Source of the DNA: Virgibacillus sp. NKC19-16
Lineage (GTDB): Bacteria; Bacillota; Bacilli; Bacillales; Amphibacillaceae
DNA length: 64,000 nt
Direction: 5' to 3'
NCBI RefSeq assembly: GCF_021560035.1
Contig: NZ_CP074373.1
Span: 430,001 to 494,000, forward strand
Each line of letters opens with the position of its first letter. The stretch's first letter is position 1. The position numbers and the translations under genes are program-made. Shown in pieces: positions 7,775-16,616 of this stretch. The notes below the pieces were generated by a model. That model had not been told where the DNA came from, searched no databases, and was given only the letters and a program-made list of their open reading frames with translations.

Positions 7775-10157
7775 GAAAGAGACGGCGTCTTATAAAAGGA
7801 ACTGGAAACAGTTCTTTGAAGAATTAACGGATTATAAGGATTTTCACTTGATGATGTACCCGCAGGAATTTCGTTTAGGTGAACGTTTGGATGATTTAAA
7901 GCAGGATATAGCGATGGATGCGGATGATATGGCAGGTTATTACCTGCAGGAAACAACGAATTTATTGGAACAGCGTTTAGGAAAGTTAACCAAAAGTGAT
8001 TTTATTTTAGGTGTTCGTTTGAAAATGGAAAATATTAAGGTGGATGCAGATTTAAAGGATAATATGTTTTCGGCTTTTTCCAGAGTCACGGACACGATTG
8101 TTAATTTGTTGGGTTGGGAACAGGATGTATCTGTTTCCTTCTTCCAACAATTTGATGAAGCAGAGGATGAATTATCAAAATTGGTTGCCATGGTTGGGGG
8201 TGTTCGGTTAACAGAGGAAGAGATGATTTATGTCAATCGGTATAACTTCCTGCGTGGCATTGATCATGACGTATCTGAACAATCGGATGATGCAACGCCA
8301 GAAGGTATTACAAATACTGTCATAGACCCTACTTCCTCTAGCTCTTTGAAGTTAAATGCGGAGGGTGACGAAGGGTATATATCTTTCTTGGTCGTGGATG
8401 AATTTCATCATAACATGGCAGAAAGTGAATTGTTTTATGAAGCACAATCCCTTCCTTTTTCCGTGGAAGTGGATATTAAGGCGCAGGCGGAAAATAAATC
8501 GAAAACAAAAATGAATGTCAATTTAAAAAAGCAACAGTTACGGCAATCGGCCAGAGAACAAAACCAAGTAGGAGATGAAACGGATGCTTCGGTAAGTGCC
8601 AGTGATTACCTTATCCGTGGTTTACAGGATGAAATCAAAAAAGATGATGTAAACATGTTTAATTGGGTAGCGGTGATTATTGTAGATGGTGAAACGAAAA
8701 AAGATTGCTTGCAGCGTGCCAAACTTGTCAAACGGCATATGAAGGCTGCTGGGATTACTTGCCGGATTCCGGTTGCTGATCAACTTTCCCTTTTTTATCA
8801 GTTTTTACCAGGGAAAAGTTTGGATATAACGAATCGGAACTGGTTGCAAAAAACAACGCAGGACGGACTGGCAGAAAACTTTTTCGGTGTTTATGCGGAT
8901 GTTGGCTCGAAGGTTGGCTTTTTTATCGGATGGATTGATCGGTTTGAAAAGCATAAAGATTTAGCTTCGGCGATTGGTTCCAGTCGTGACCCGATCTTTT
9001 TTCATCCTTTCTTAGCCAATCAACAAGTGAAAGGTTCGAAAACACGAAGTCCCCATGTGTTGATTACAGGCGATACTGGAAACGGGAAATCTTTTTTAGC
9101 GAAACTGTTGTTTATTTATATCAGCATGATGGATGTAAAATCGCTGTATATTGACCCGAAAAAAGAATTGCGGAAGTGGATACGAAAAGTAATGTTGAGT
9201 CCACAAGTCAAACGGGATTATCCTTTATTTGTTGAACATCTGAAAAAATTTCATTTTACTACGTTGGATGCGGAAGATGAATCTAACTGGGGAGCATTAG
9301 ACCCGATTGTATTTCTTCCACCGATGCAGGCTAGAGAAATGATCGAAACGATCTTTTCGCAAGTTTATAGTTTCAAGGGTAAAGATGATATTCACACGGC
9401 TTTTTTAAAGGCTGTGACAGAAGTCTTGGAGCGAAAAGAACAAGGCGAACAGGTTGGAAGTAAACATGTGGTTGATATTCTTTGTAAACATGATGAATCA
9501 ATGATACGGAAAGCTGGAGAGTTTCTAGCCGAAGTTACAAACGATTCTATTATGAAGCTGTGTGTGCATGATGGCTCGCAAGATGCGTTATCACTTCATC
9601 AGCGTATTAGTATTGTGGAGATCGAAAATTTGGACTTACCGGAGGTAACGGATAGCGTGGAAAGTTATACCAACGCACAAATGAAATCCAGTGCTGTTAT
9701 GTATGCGCTAGGAAAGTATTGTGAACTATTCGGTCAAGATAAAGAAGAACGGACAGCGGAGTTTATCGATGAGGCGTGGATGCTTACTTCTAATCCAACT
9801 GGAAGGAAAGTTGAAAAGCAAATGCGCCGTGTTGGTCGGAGTTATAAAAATGCCCTTTTCTTTATTTCGCAGTCAACAAAAGATGCTTTGAGGGAAGAAG
9901 AAAGTGGCAACTTTGGTGTTGCCTTTGCCTTTGATGAGCCGACAGAACGGGATGACGTTTTAAAGTGGATGAACATGGAAGCTACCGAGGAAAATATAGA
10001 TATGTTGGAGCAGATGTATCAAGGGCAGTGTTTATTTAAGGATTATTATGGACGGACAGCTAAAATGAGTGTGGAGTGCTTGTTTGATGAATGGGCTGGT
10101 GCATTTGAAACAATTGAGGGGACAGCAGTTGCACAAGCAGAGGAAAAATATTTGTAG
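7659..10157 (+). CDS. conE: ConE, VirB4-like conjugation ATPase
   Basis: 832 residues, essentially the length of ICEBs1 ConE. An N-terminal VirB4 domain is followed by an AAA+ motor with Walker A GDTGNGKS near residue 471 and Walker B-like EFIDEAWML near 700. It is the membrane-associated motor of the transfer channel. The GTG at 7659 follows AAGGTGG at good spacing and gives the family length; an ATG at 7680 is the alternative. The overlap with conD suggests coupled translation. A hairpin with a T-run follows the stop at once. Confidence 0.88.
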   Translation: MSVLKTPMKTMRGNLLLTQTGDVWGLYRIQTTSIPRQNEKETASYKRNWKQFFEELTDYKDFHLMMYPQEFRLGERLDDLKQDIAMDADDMAGYYLQETTNLLEQRLGKLTKSDFILGVRLKMENIKVDADLKDNMFSAFSRVTDTIVNLLGWEQDVSVSFFQQFDEAEDELSKLVAMVGGVRLTEEEMIYVNRYNFLRGIDHDVSEQSDDATPEGITNTVIDPTSSSSLKLNAEGDEGYISFLVVDEFHHNMAESELFYEAQSLPFSVEVDIKAQAENKSKTKMNVNLKKQQLRQSAREQNQVGDETDASVSASDYLIRGLQDEIKKDDVNMFNWVAVIIVDGETKKDCLQRAKLVKRHMKAAGITCRIPVADQLSLFYQFLPGKSLDITNRNWLQKTTQDGLAENFFGVYADVGSKVGFFIGWIDRFEKHKDLASAIGSSRDPIFFHPFLANQQVKGSKTRSPHVLITGDTGNGKSFLAKLLFIYISMMDVKSLYIDPKKELRKWIRKVMLSPQVKRDYPLFVEHLKKFHFTTLDAEDESNWGALDPIVFLPPMQAREMIETIFSQVYSFKGKDDIHTAFLKAVTEVLERKEQGEQVGSKHVVDILCKHDESMIRKAGEFLAEVTNDSIMKLCVHDGSQDALSLHQRISIVEIENLDLPEVTDSVESYTNAQMKSSAVMYALGKYCELFGQDKEERTAEFIDEAWMLTSNPTGRKVEKQMRRVGRSYKNALFFISQSTKDALREEESGNFGVAFAFDEPTERDDVLKWMNMEATEENIDMLEQMYQGQCLFKDYYGRTAKMSVECLFDEWAGAFETIEGTAVAQAEEKYL

Positions 10158-10158
10158 G

Positions 10159-10183
10159 GTCACTTTCTGAAGTGGCTCTTTTT
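10159..10183 (+). terminator. Hairpin with T-run between conE and conG
   Basis: GTCACTT and AAGTGGC arms (one G-T pair) are followed by TCTTTTT, one base after the conE stop and 13 bases before the conG start. It looks like a weak intrinsic terminator or attenuator inside the transfer operon. Confidence 0.5.
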
Positions 10184-10195
10184 AGGAGGGAGTTT

Positions 10196-12256
10196 GTGAG
10201 GTGGCTTAAGCGTTCGTTGCTTTGGTTGATGGTGTTACTCCTTTTTTTGATTCCTGCAAGTGGGGTTGTTTTTGCAGAATATAAAGATCATGCAGATTAT
10301 ATGTCTGAACCGGAGATAGAAACACAGGGAGGCATTGAGTTAGAAAGTACCCGGATTCCGATTGATCGTTATAACGTAAATAATGAGGCAGAGGAAGATA
10401 TGATAAAGGGTGCATTTTTGGGATTTTCTAATGCGATATTTACATTTACAGGCTATATTGTGACAGGTGTTGATACAGCGTTACAAGAATTATTTACGCT
10501 TGAGCCGATTGATCGTTTTTCGGGGCATATTAATTTAATATCGCAGTCAATCTATGACACCCTTCAGGATTATTTTGGACAGATGCTTTTTGTCTTTGCG
10601 GTCAGTTATATGATTTATTTGGCAGTGGCAAAGGGCACGTTTCAGGAAGCATTTCGCCGTTCGGTTTTATTTCTGATGGTGCTTCTTTTTGGCGGCTATT
10701 GGATGTTAAATGCTGGTTACTTTGTTAGTACATTGAATAATCTTTCAGTAGAAGTACAGGGTTATTTATTAGAAGCAGGTAACGGGTTAATTACGATGGT
10801 AGAAGATGAAGGTGGTGTTTATGAACAGGCAAGTGAGATAGAGTTGGAGAATCCGGTAAGTGGAACAATTGGTATGATGCGTAATGTGTATTTTGATATG
10901 TCTTTTAAGCGTCCGTATTTGATTATAAATTATGGGGAAACAGATGAACAGACGATTAATAATGCGTATGAGTATTCTTCAGAAGATTTACCGGGGGGAG
11001 AAGATTATAACCGTGTTGATCGTTTGCTTGCTTATGAGCGTACCGAGGATGGTTTAGAACAAAAACAAGAATATATAAAGAACTTTGAATTAAGGGATTA
11101 TAATAATCAGTCTATGGCTGAAGGTTCAGTTTGGAGACAATCAGGGCAAGTGCTTATAGCTTTTTTAGCAGCGGTTTTTCTTGCCATTCCATTTCTGGGT
11201 TTAGGCATTTTAAACTTTGTGCTTCAGTTAATTGCTTTGGCTTTAGCGTTCTTTTTACCTTTTGCCTTCATTGTCTCGTATATTCCTCAATTTGCCTATA
11301 GTGGATTTAAGGTATTTCTTAAGTTATTGACTACGTTTGTGGTAAAGGCAATGCTTGCTTTAGTTATTGTGTTTGTTTTTGCTTTGACTTATGTGGTAGA
11401 TGTAATGATACCGCCGGAGTCTTTCCCAATGTATCTGGTGAATATGATTACGTTGATTGCATTGCTTCTATTGATGATGAAAAAACGGGATGCCATGGTG
11501 AAGTTGGTTACGGCTGGACGTGTGCAGTCCATGGACGGTAACTTCATGAATAATGTACAGCAAAGAATGGTAAGTCCTGCCATGGATAAGACAGCGAAAG
11601 CTGTTTCGCATTTCCATCCTGGTGCTGGAAAAGCGATACAAAATGTGAATCGAATGCAACAGGCGGCTACACTTTCTGATAGTGCTTCTGGTAGTATCAA
11701 TCAAAGTCATTTACGTAAGGAACGTACACCGCAACATTCTGGTTCTGAAACGTCGCCATCTGAAAGTCATCACTCAGAGAAGCCATCTTCTAATCGTCGT
11801 GAGCGTACTTCCCAGCATGATCATGTTTCCGAAGTATCTTCTGGAGATGAGAAGGAAGGCAATACATCTTCAAGTGGTGGTAAGTATTCTTCGCCATCTG
11901 TTGTTCATTTAGAAGATCGTAAGAAAGAGAAAACACAGCAGAATGAAGATACAACAAAGGCAAAAGATAAGTATTTTTCCAATTCTAAGGAAAAATCCTC
12001 TAAAACATGGTTAGGCAACAAATTTTATCGTTCAAAACCATTAGAAAGTAATTCTTATCATTCTTCTGGAAAAGATAAGAGCCATCAACCTCAAAAACAG
12101 CAAAGTCAAACATCACAAAAGGAAAATCGTTCGAAAGTAAGGCGTTTTGGTGCTTCTAGGCAACCGGAGGGAGTAAAACGGAGTAAACAGTCTAAGGCGG
12201 ATATAAAAAGAGAAAAAAATGCTTCAAGCAAAGAGTATGACGGAAAAGGTCATTAA
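10196..12256 (+). CDS. conG: ConG, VirB6-like polytopic channel protein
   Basis: 686 residues from GTG 10196, which has AGGAGGG 5 bases upstream; a reading from 10172 has no ribosome site. A signal-like segment ending VFA is followed by several membrane spans (roughly 145-185 and 320-430). The last 200 residues are a Ser/Lys/His-rich disordered tail. This is the layout of YddG/ConG, the VirB6-like subunit, although the protein is shorter than ICEBs1 ConG. A strong hairpin separates it from the cwlT-type gene. Confidence 0.82.
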   Translation: MRWLKRSLLWLMVLLLFLIPASGVVFAEYKDHADYMSEPEIETQGGIELESTRIPIDRYNVNNEAEEDMIKGAFLGFSNAIFTFTGYIVTGVDTALQELFTLEPIDRFSGHINLISQSIYDTLQDYFGQMLFVFAVSYMIYLAVAKGTFQEAFRRSVLFLMVLLFGGYWMLNAGYFVSTLNNLSVEVQGYLLEAGNGLITMVEDEGGVYEQASEIELENPVSGTIGMMRNVYFDMSFKRPYLIINYGETDEQTINNAYEYSSEDLPGGEDYNRVDRLLAYERTEDGLEQKQEYIKNFELRDYNNQSMAEGSVWRQSGQVLIAFLAAVFLAIPFLGLGILNFVLQLIALALAFFLPFAFIVSYIPQFAYSGFKVFLKLLTTFVVKAMLALVIVFVFALTYVVDVMIPPESFPMYLVNMITLIALLLLMMKKRDAMVKLVTAGRVQSMDGNFMNNVQQRMVSPAMDKTAKAVSHFHPGAGKAIQNVNRMQQAATLSDSASGSINQSHLRKERTPQHSGSETSPSESHHSEKPSSNRRERTSQHDHVSEVSSGDEKEGNTSSSGGKYSSPSVVHLEDRKKEKTQQNEDTTKAKDKYFSNSKEKSSKTWLGNKFYRSKPLESNSYHSSGKDKSHQPQKQQSQTSQKENRSKVRRFGASRQPEGVKRSKQSKADIKREKNASSKEYDGKGH

Positions 12257-12282
12257 GGAATGTCTATGGGCATTCCTTTTTT
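12255..12282 (+). terminator. Strong terminator-like hairpin between conG and cwlT
   Basis: AAGGAATG and CATTCCTT arms around an 8 nt loop are followed by a T-run. The stem overlaps the conG stop and precedes the next start by 13 bases. By sequence alone it is a good intrinsic terminator, yet it lies inside an operon. Confidence 0.6.
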
Positions 12283-12294
12283 GGTGGTGATAAT

Positions 12295-13329
12295 GTGAAG
12301 GGGATTAACGGTGTTTTCTTGTTTTTCTTTGGTTTGATGATGTTTGTGTTTTTGTTTTTAGGGGGTGTGATAATGGTGATTTCAGGCAATGAGCCTCCAG
12401 AAGAAGAAAACAATGGAAATCAACAGCAAACGGATGCGCCTTCCTGTCGTTTTAATACGATTAATGATGATGTGGAACGTTACCGTGATTATTTTGAAAA
12501 ATATGCCTTTGAAAACGGCATTGAAGATCACACAGAAATTTTAATGGGGATGACCATGCAGGAGTCTGGAGGAAGATTAGCAGATGTGATGCAATCTTCA
12601 GAATCCATGAGAGACCCTGTTAATACGATTAGCGACCCAGAAACATCTATAGAACAAGGTGTATCGTATTTTGCGGATGTATTAGAACAGGCAGACGGTG
12701 ATACGGAATTAGCGTTACAAGCCTATAACATGGGTAGTGGCTATATTAATTATGTAGAGGAAAATAACAATGGTGAATATAGTCAGGAATCAGCTGAAGC
12801 CTTTGGGAATGAACAAGCGATGGAAATGGGGTGGGATAATTATGGTGATGAAAACTATGTAGATAATGTGATGCGTTATTTAGAAAAATGTGATGGTACA
12901 GATGGCGAAGGTGATGGTGATTGGGGATTGCCTTTAGATTTAATAACAGTAACTTCGGAGTTTGGCATGCGTGAACACCCTATTTATAACGAACAGCGAT
13001 TACATGCTGGTATTGATTTTGGTTGTAGTACCGGTGATGATCTTTATGCGGTTGCAGATGGAACGGTAATTGTTGCAACGGTACAAAATAGCGGTTTGGG
13101 GCAACATGTAAAGATTGAGCATGCTAGTGATGAATATAGTGTTTATGGTCATATGTCAGATATATCTGTGAGTACATGGGATGATGTAGATCAAGGCGAT
13201 AAGATTGGAGAATGTGGCTCTACAGGGGCTTCAACCGGTGCCCATTTACACTTAGAATATCATACGGCAAATCATGCTAGTAATGATGATAAAGAAGACC
13301 CTAGAGAAGTGTTAGGATTGGAGGAATAA
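12295..13329 (+). CDS. cwlT: CwlT-type bifunctional peptidoglycan hydrolase with a C-terminal M23 peptidase
   Basis: 344 residues from GTG 12295 (GGTGGTGATA upstream). One N-terminal membrane anchor (about 5-28) and a Glu/Gln-rich linker precede a lysozyme-like domain (about 58-200, with GMTMQESGGR and ALQAYNMGSGY). A C-terminal M23/LytM metallopeptidase follows (about 218-335, zinc-ligand regions HAGIDF and HLHLEYH). ICEBs1 CwlT carries an NlpC/P60 endopeptidase in the second place, so the C-terminal half has been exchanged. The role is to open the cell wall for the transfer channel. Confidence 0.85.
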   Translation: MKGINGVFLFFFGLMMFVFLFLGGVIMVISGNEPPEEENNGNQQQTDAPSCRFNTINDDVERYRDYFEKYAFENGIEDHTEILMGMTMQESGGRLADVMQSSESMRDPVNTISDPETSIEQGVSYFADVLEQADGDTELALQAYNMGSGYINYVEENNNGEYSQESAEAFGNEQAMEMGWDNYGDENYVDNVMRYLEKCDGTDGEGDGDWGLPLDLITVTSEFGMREHPIYNEQRLHAGIDFGCSTGDDLYAVADGTVIVATVQNSGLGQHVKIEHASDEYSVYGHMSDISVSTWDDVDQGDKIGECGSTGASTGAHLHLEYHTANHASNDDKEDPREVLGLEE

Positions 13330-13331
13330 CG

Positions 13332-13829
13332 TTGAAAAAATTGATAGCTGCCTTGCTTGTTTTACTGTTGGCTGGAGGGTATTTGTGGTTGGAAAATTCT
13401 CATTTAAAGAATGAGGCTTCATTTTTAAAAGCTGAGTTGGAAGAGATGGAAGGTATTCAAAATGAATCAGTGATTCATGAGGAAGCCGGAGAAAGTGCTA
13501 GACATTTTGTGGAAGGTTATTTTGTATATGAAAATAAACCCAATCAAGTGGATGTTGAACCGTATGCAGAACCTCAGGTTTTAGATCAGTTGCAATTTGA
13601 AGAAACTGTACAAGAAGATGATAACATGAAAGTGGTTAGGTCTAGTGTTTCAGATGTGAATGTTTATCACGGTCAGTCAACGGATGATCGGCAGGAAACG
13701 GTCGTTATTTTTGATAATGAGATATTAGTAGATGGTATTGAAAGTGCTACATTAACGGTTTTAGTTTTGGATATGGGAATCAATGATGAGAGTTGGAAAG
13801 TGAGGGATTTTGATTTTTACCAATTATAA
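13332..13829 (+). CDS. Membrane-anchored protein in the YddI position
   Basis: 165 residues. An N-terminal hydrophobic segment (about 3-20) is followed by a short coiled coil (LKNEASFLKAELEEMEG) and a probable extracellular beta-rich domain. The start is TTG, two bases after the cwlT stop, so translation is probably coupled. It lies where ICEBs1 has yddI; similarity of function is inference only. Confidence 0.6.
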   Translation: MKKLIAALLVLLLAGGYLWLENSHLKNEASFLKAELEEMEGIQNESVIHEEAGESARHFVEGYFVYENKPNQVDVEPYAEPQVLDQLQFEETVQEDDNMKVVRSSVSDVNVYHGQSTDDRQETVVIFDNEILVDGIESATLTVLVLDMGINDESWKVRDFDFYQL

Positions 13830-13875
13830 GTTATGATACAGGAAATGACTGTAAGAAATGGGAGGACATAAAGAC

Positions 13876-14211
13876 ATGAAAGGAAAGGTCTTCTTTTTGG
13901 TTTGTTTATTTTTATTGTTGGTTGGTTGTGGTGGTTCGGAATATGAAGATTTAATAGAAAGTACTGTAAATGAAGTGGAGAGTAGTTTAGTTGGTTCATA
14001 TGAAGATTTAAATGTTCGTGAAAATGCTTATATTTATGTTTGGGATAATGGTAGATATATAGGTGTATCCTTGGATGTAGAAGGTATGTCGCAACCAGAT
14101 TATTTTTATGAAATAGTTGAAGGGGATTATGAAGCTATTAGAGGTTATGAGATTGATCAGTTAATGGAAAAAGAGCCTGACTATCGTGAACAGTTTGGAG
14201 AGGAAATATAA
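13876..14211 (+). CDS. Small lipoprotein in the YddJ (exclusion) position
   Basis: 111 residues from ATG 13876 with GGGAGGACA upstream. A lipoprotein signal ending in lipobox LVGC is followed by a small acidic domain resembling the cystatin-like DUF4467 fold. In ICEBs1 the lipoprotein YddJ, two genes after cwlT, excludes entry of a second copy by acting on ConG. Position, size and lipid anchor all agree, so an exclusion role is a reasonable inference, not proven by sequence. Confidence 0.6.
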   Translation: MKGKVFFLVCLFLLLVGCGGSEYEDLIESTVNEVESSLVGSYEDLNVRENAYIYVWDNGRYIGVSLDVEGMSQPDYFYEIVEGDYEAIRGYEIDQLMEKEPDYREQFGEEI

Positions 14212-14264
14212 TCATGTTAGTATTAAAGAACTAACAAAATAAAGTGTTATTAGGAGTGATTGTG

Positions 14265-14519
14265 GTGTCAGAATTTGAAGATAAAGTATTAGAATTGTTG
14301 GTAGAAAATAATCAACGGCTTAATAATATAAAATCAGATTTAACAGATGTAAAAAAGAAAGCAAATATGACACATCAAGAAGTTATATCTTTGCGTGAAG
14401 ATGTAACAATGCTTAAAGAAAATAAAGATGGGATTGAAAAAGAGCAAGTATATCAATTCTCAAAATGGGCAGAGCATGATAGGCGTATTGACAAGATCGA
14501 ACGAAAAATTATGTTTTGA
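14265..14519 (+). CDS. Small coiled-coil protein
   Basis: 84 residues from GTG 14265 (TAGGAG 8 bases upstream). Heptad-like hydrophobic spacing over residues 5-60 (LELLVENNQRLNNIKSDL) predicts a long coiled coil, as in small phage or plasmid coiled-coil proteins. It is the last gene before a strong terminator. No function is recognised; it is accessory cargo between the transfer genes and the recombinase. Confidence 0.6.
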   Translation: MSEFEDKVLELLVENNQRLNNIKSDLTDVKKKANMTHQEVISLREDVTMLKENKDGIEKEQVYQFSKWAEHDRRIDKIERKIMF

Positions 14520-14535
14520 TAAGCATATATGTGAA

Positions 14536-14567
14536 AGAGCAGGTGAAAAATATCTGCTCTTTTTTTG
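14536..14567 (+). terminator. Intrinsic terminator ending the transfer operon
   Basis: AGAGCAG and CTGCTCT arms (14536-14542 and 14554-14560) around an 11 nt loop run into seven or more T residues, 16 bases after the preceding stop. Confidence 0.8.
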
Positions 14568-14606
14568 TTGCTTTAAATAATGGTTTTGTAAGGGGAGGTT
14601 AAAAAA

Positions 14607-14801
14607 ATGGCTAAAAAGATACAAGAGATGATGGGGCATCCTGATAGTTATGAGATGATAAATGAAAGAACGATTAAAAAATATAATCATGAAAATAAAA
14701 TGTGGGTCACAATGAAATTTAATAATGAGGAAAATAATGATGATGGAATTAATCATTTTAAAGAACTATTAAGACAAAATTTTATAGATTCATTTTCTTA
14801 A
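14607..14801 (+). CDS. Small hydrophilic protein of unknown function
   Basis: 64 residues, rich in Asn, Lys and Glu, with no membrane segment. ATG 14607 has an excellent ribosome site (AAGGGGAGG). It lies between two terminators, so it is probably a one-gene unit. No family is recognised. Small genes beside a serine recombinase are sometimes directionality factors, but nothing in the sequence shows that. Confidence 0.5.
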   Translation: MAKKIQEMMGHPDSYEMINERTIKKYNHENKMWVTMKFNNEENNDDGINHFKELLRQNFIDSFS

Positions 14802-14828
14802 AGCCCTTAAAGGCTGTATTTTTTTTGT
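14802..14828 (+). terminator. Terminator after the 64-residue gene
   Basis: AGCC and GGCT arms with a 6 nt loop are followed after four bases by eight T residues. It begins directly at the preceding stop codon. Confidence 0.6.
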
Positions 14829-14876
14829 CTAAAATACTATAATTTCATTGTAGAGCCTCAAAAGAGGTGATTTTTA

Positions 14877-15817
14877 ATGAAAGAAAAGAGGAAAATTGTT
14901 AGGACATTGTATCGTGTCTCAACAAATAAGCAATTAGATAAAGATGATATTCCAATACAAAGATTTGCTTGTAAAGAATTCTTAAAAGGTAAGGAAGAGT
15001 GGTATTACGACGAAGAAAACTCCTATGTCGAAAAAGGGGTTTCTGGTTTTAAAAAATCATCAAAAGAACGTAATGTATTACAAACTCTTATGAATGATGC
15101 TAGTAATGGTGACTTTGATATTCTGCTTGTTTATATGTTTGATAGGATAGGGAGGCAAGAGTATGATACTCCTTTTATTCTTAAAACATTGGATAACTTG
15201 GGAATAGAATTATGGTCTGTTGAAGAGGGGAGACAAAGTTTTAAAGATCATAGTGATGATTTGATTAACTTCATTCGATTTTGGCAAGCAAGCGGTGAAA
15301 GCAAGAAGACTTCTTTAAGGGTGAAGGAAAGCCTTAAACAAAAAATTTTAGATGGTAAATTTACAGGTGGTTCAGCTCCATATGGTTATAAATTAGTACA
15401 GAGTGGCCAATTTAATAAAAAAGGTAAAGAGCTGATGATGCTGGTGCGAAGTCATGAAGAAGCTAAAATTGTAACATTAATATATTTGTTATCAAATAAG
15501 AAAGGTTATGGGGGAAATCGAATAGCAAAATATTTGAATGAAAATGATATTAAGACAAGAAATGGCAACTCTTGGAGGGCAACAACTGTCGATTATGTGT
15601 TAAGAAATCCAGTTTACAAAGGTTATCTTGTATCTTCTAGAACATCGGTAGGTAACAATGGTAAAGCAAGAACCAATAAATCTAATGAATGGGTTCAGTC
15701 TAGGGAAAAAATAGAAGAGTTAGAAATTATTGATGAGGATATTTGGGAAGAAGTTCAAAAGCAAAGAAATGGTAGAAATTATAAAAAGAGTGGGGATAAA
15801 AATACAAATTTAAGTGT
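14877..15817 (+). pseudogene. Large serine recombinase, 5' part, interrupted by IS21
   Basis: The first 313 codons of a large serine integrase. The resolvase domain has catalytic Ser15 in YRVSTNKQ. It is followed by the recombinase domain (about 165-280, with GSAPYGYKL and AKYLNENDIKTRNGNSW). The frame continues 15 codons into the IS and stops at 15863. Joining it to 18227-18965 restores an unbroken 559-residue protein. It would integrate and excise the ICE, so its loss should trap the element. The ribosome site GAGGTG lies within a CCTC-AAAA-GAGG hairpin, and a TATAAT occurs at 14838-14843. Confidence 0.88.
15813..15817 (+). repeat. Left 5 bp target-site duplication of the IS21 element
   Basis: AGTGT here is repeated at 18222-18226, directly outside the TG...CA ends of the insertion. 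One copy restores the recombinase reading frame. Confidence 0.8.
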
Positions 15818-15887
15818 TGTGTTTTGCAAGCAAAAAGTCGAGAATAATGCAAAGAAAAGTTGAGAACTTTGCCAGCCCTTATTTCGG

Positions 15888-16616
15888 TTAGGAGTGATGA
15901 TTCGATAATGCATGTTTTACACGGTAACTATCTCCAGTAAAACTCAAGATATGAGCGTGGTGAATGATACGATCTACCAAAGCAGCGGTTAACCGCGCAT
16001 CCACAAATATTTTATTCCATTGGCTAAACTCTAAGTTAGATGTAATGACAAGGCTGCGCTGTTCATACCAATCAGAGATGAGCTGAAATAGTAATTCAGC
16101 ACCATCCTTGCTAAACGGAACGTAGCCCATTTCATCTAAAATAATCATACTAACTTTATTAAACTTGTTGCGAAATTGTTGGTAGCGTCCTTCTCTCCAC
16201 GATTTCTCAAGCAATTCTACCAAATCGGCCACTCGATAAAAACGAACATCATATCCATTTCTACAAGCTTTCCTGCCCAATGCAGTCACAAGATGCGACT
16301 TCCCGGTGCCTGGCGCTCCAGTCAATACTAAATTCTCTTTTCTATCTATAAAATGGAGCGATTCAAGTGCGCTTCTGTCAAGTTGTGGAGGGAATCGAAC
16401 ATGATCACTCCACTGATAATTTTCTAATTCCTTTTCATTCATAAACTTAGCCCTTTTGATTAATCGTTCTCCTTTTGCGGCTTCTCTTAAATCCAATTCT
16501 TCCTGTAATAGTGTTGTCAAGAACTGCTCTGGATTTTCAAAAGGTACTTTCTCATACACATCTGCCAGATGTGCTAATCGTAGTGCTTTACATTTTTCAC
16601 GTATTGAATTAGACAT
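15888..16616 (-). CDS. istB: IS21 helper ATPase IstB
   Basis: 242 residues, full length for IstB, an AAA+ DnaC-like ATPase. Walker A GAPGTGKSH lies near residue 99 and Walker B-like MIILDEMGYVPF near 160. It assembles on target DNA and activates the IstA transposase. Its ATG lies inside the 3' end of istA (8-base overlap), the standard coupled arrangement. Confidence 0.9.
   Translation of the reverse strand: MSNSIREKCKALRLAHLADVYEKVPFENPEQFLTTLLQEELDLREAAKGERLIKRAKFMNEKELENYQWSDHVRFPPQLDRSALESLHFIDRKENLVLTGAPGTGKSHLVTALGRKACRNGYDVRFYRVADLVELLEKSWREGRYQQFRNKFNKVSMIILDEMGYVPFSKDGAELLFQLISDWYEQRSLVITSNLEFSQWNKIFVDARLTAALVDRIIHHAHILSFTGDSYRVKHALSNHHS

Noticed and set aside
11389-11912. Open frames within conG on both strands
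   Set aside because: Shadows of the long conG frame, which continues unbroken with family-like membrane segments.
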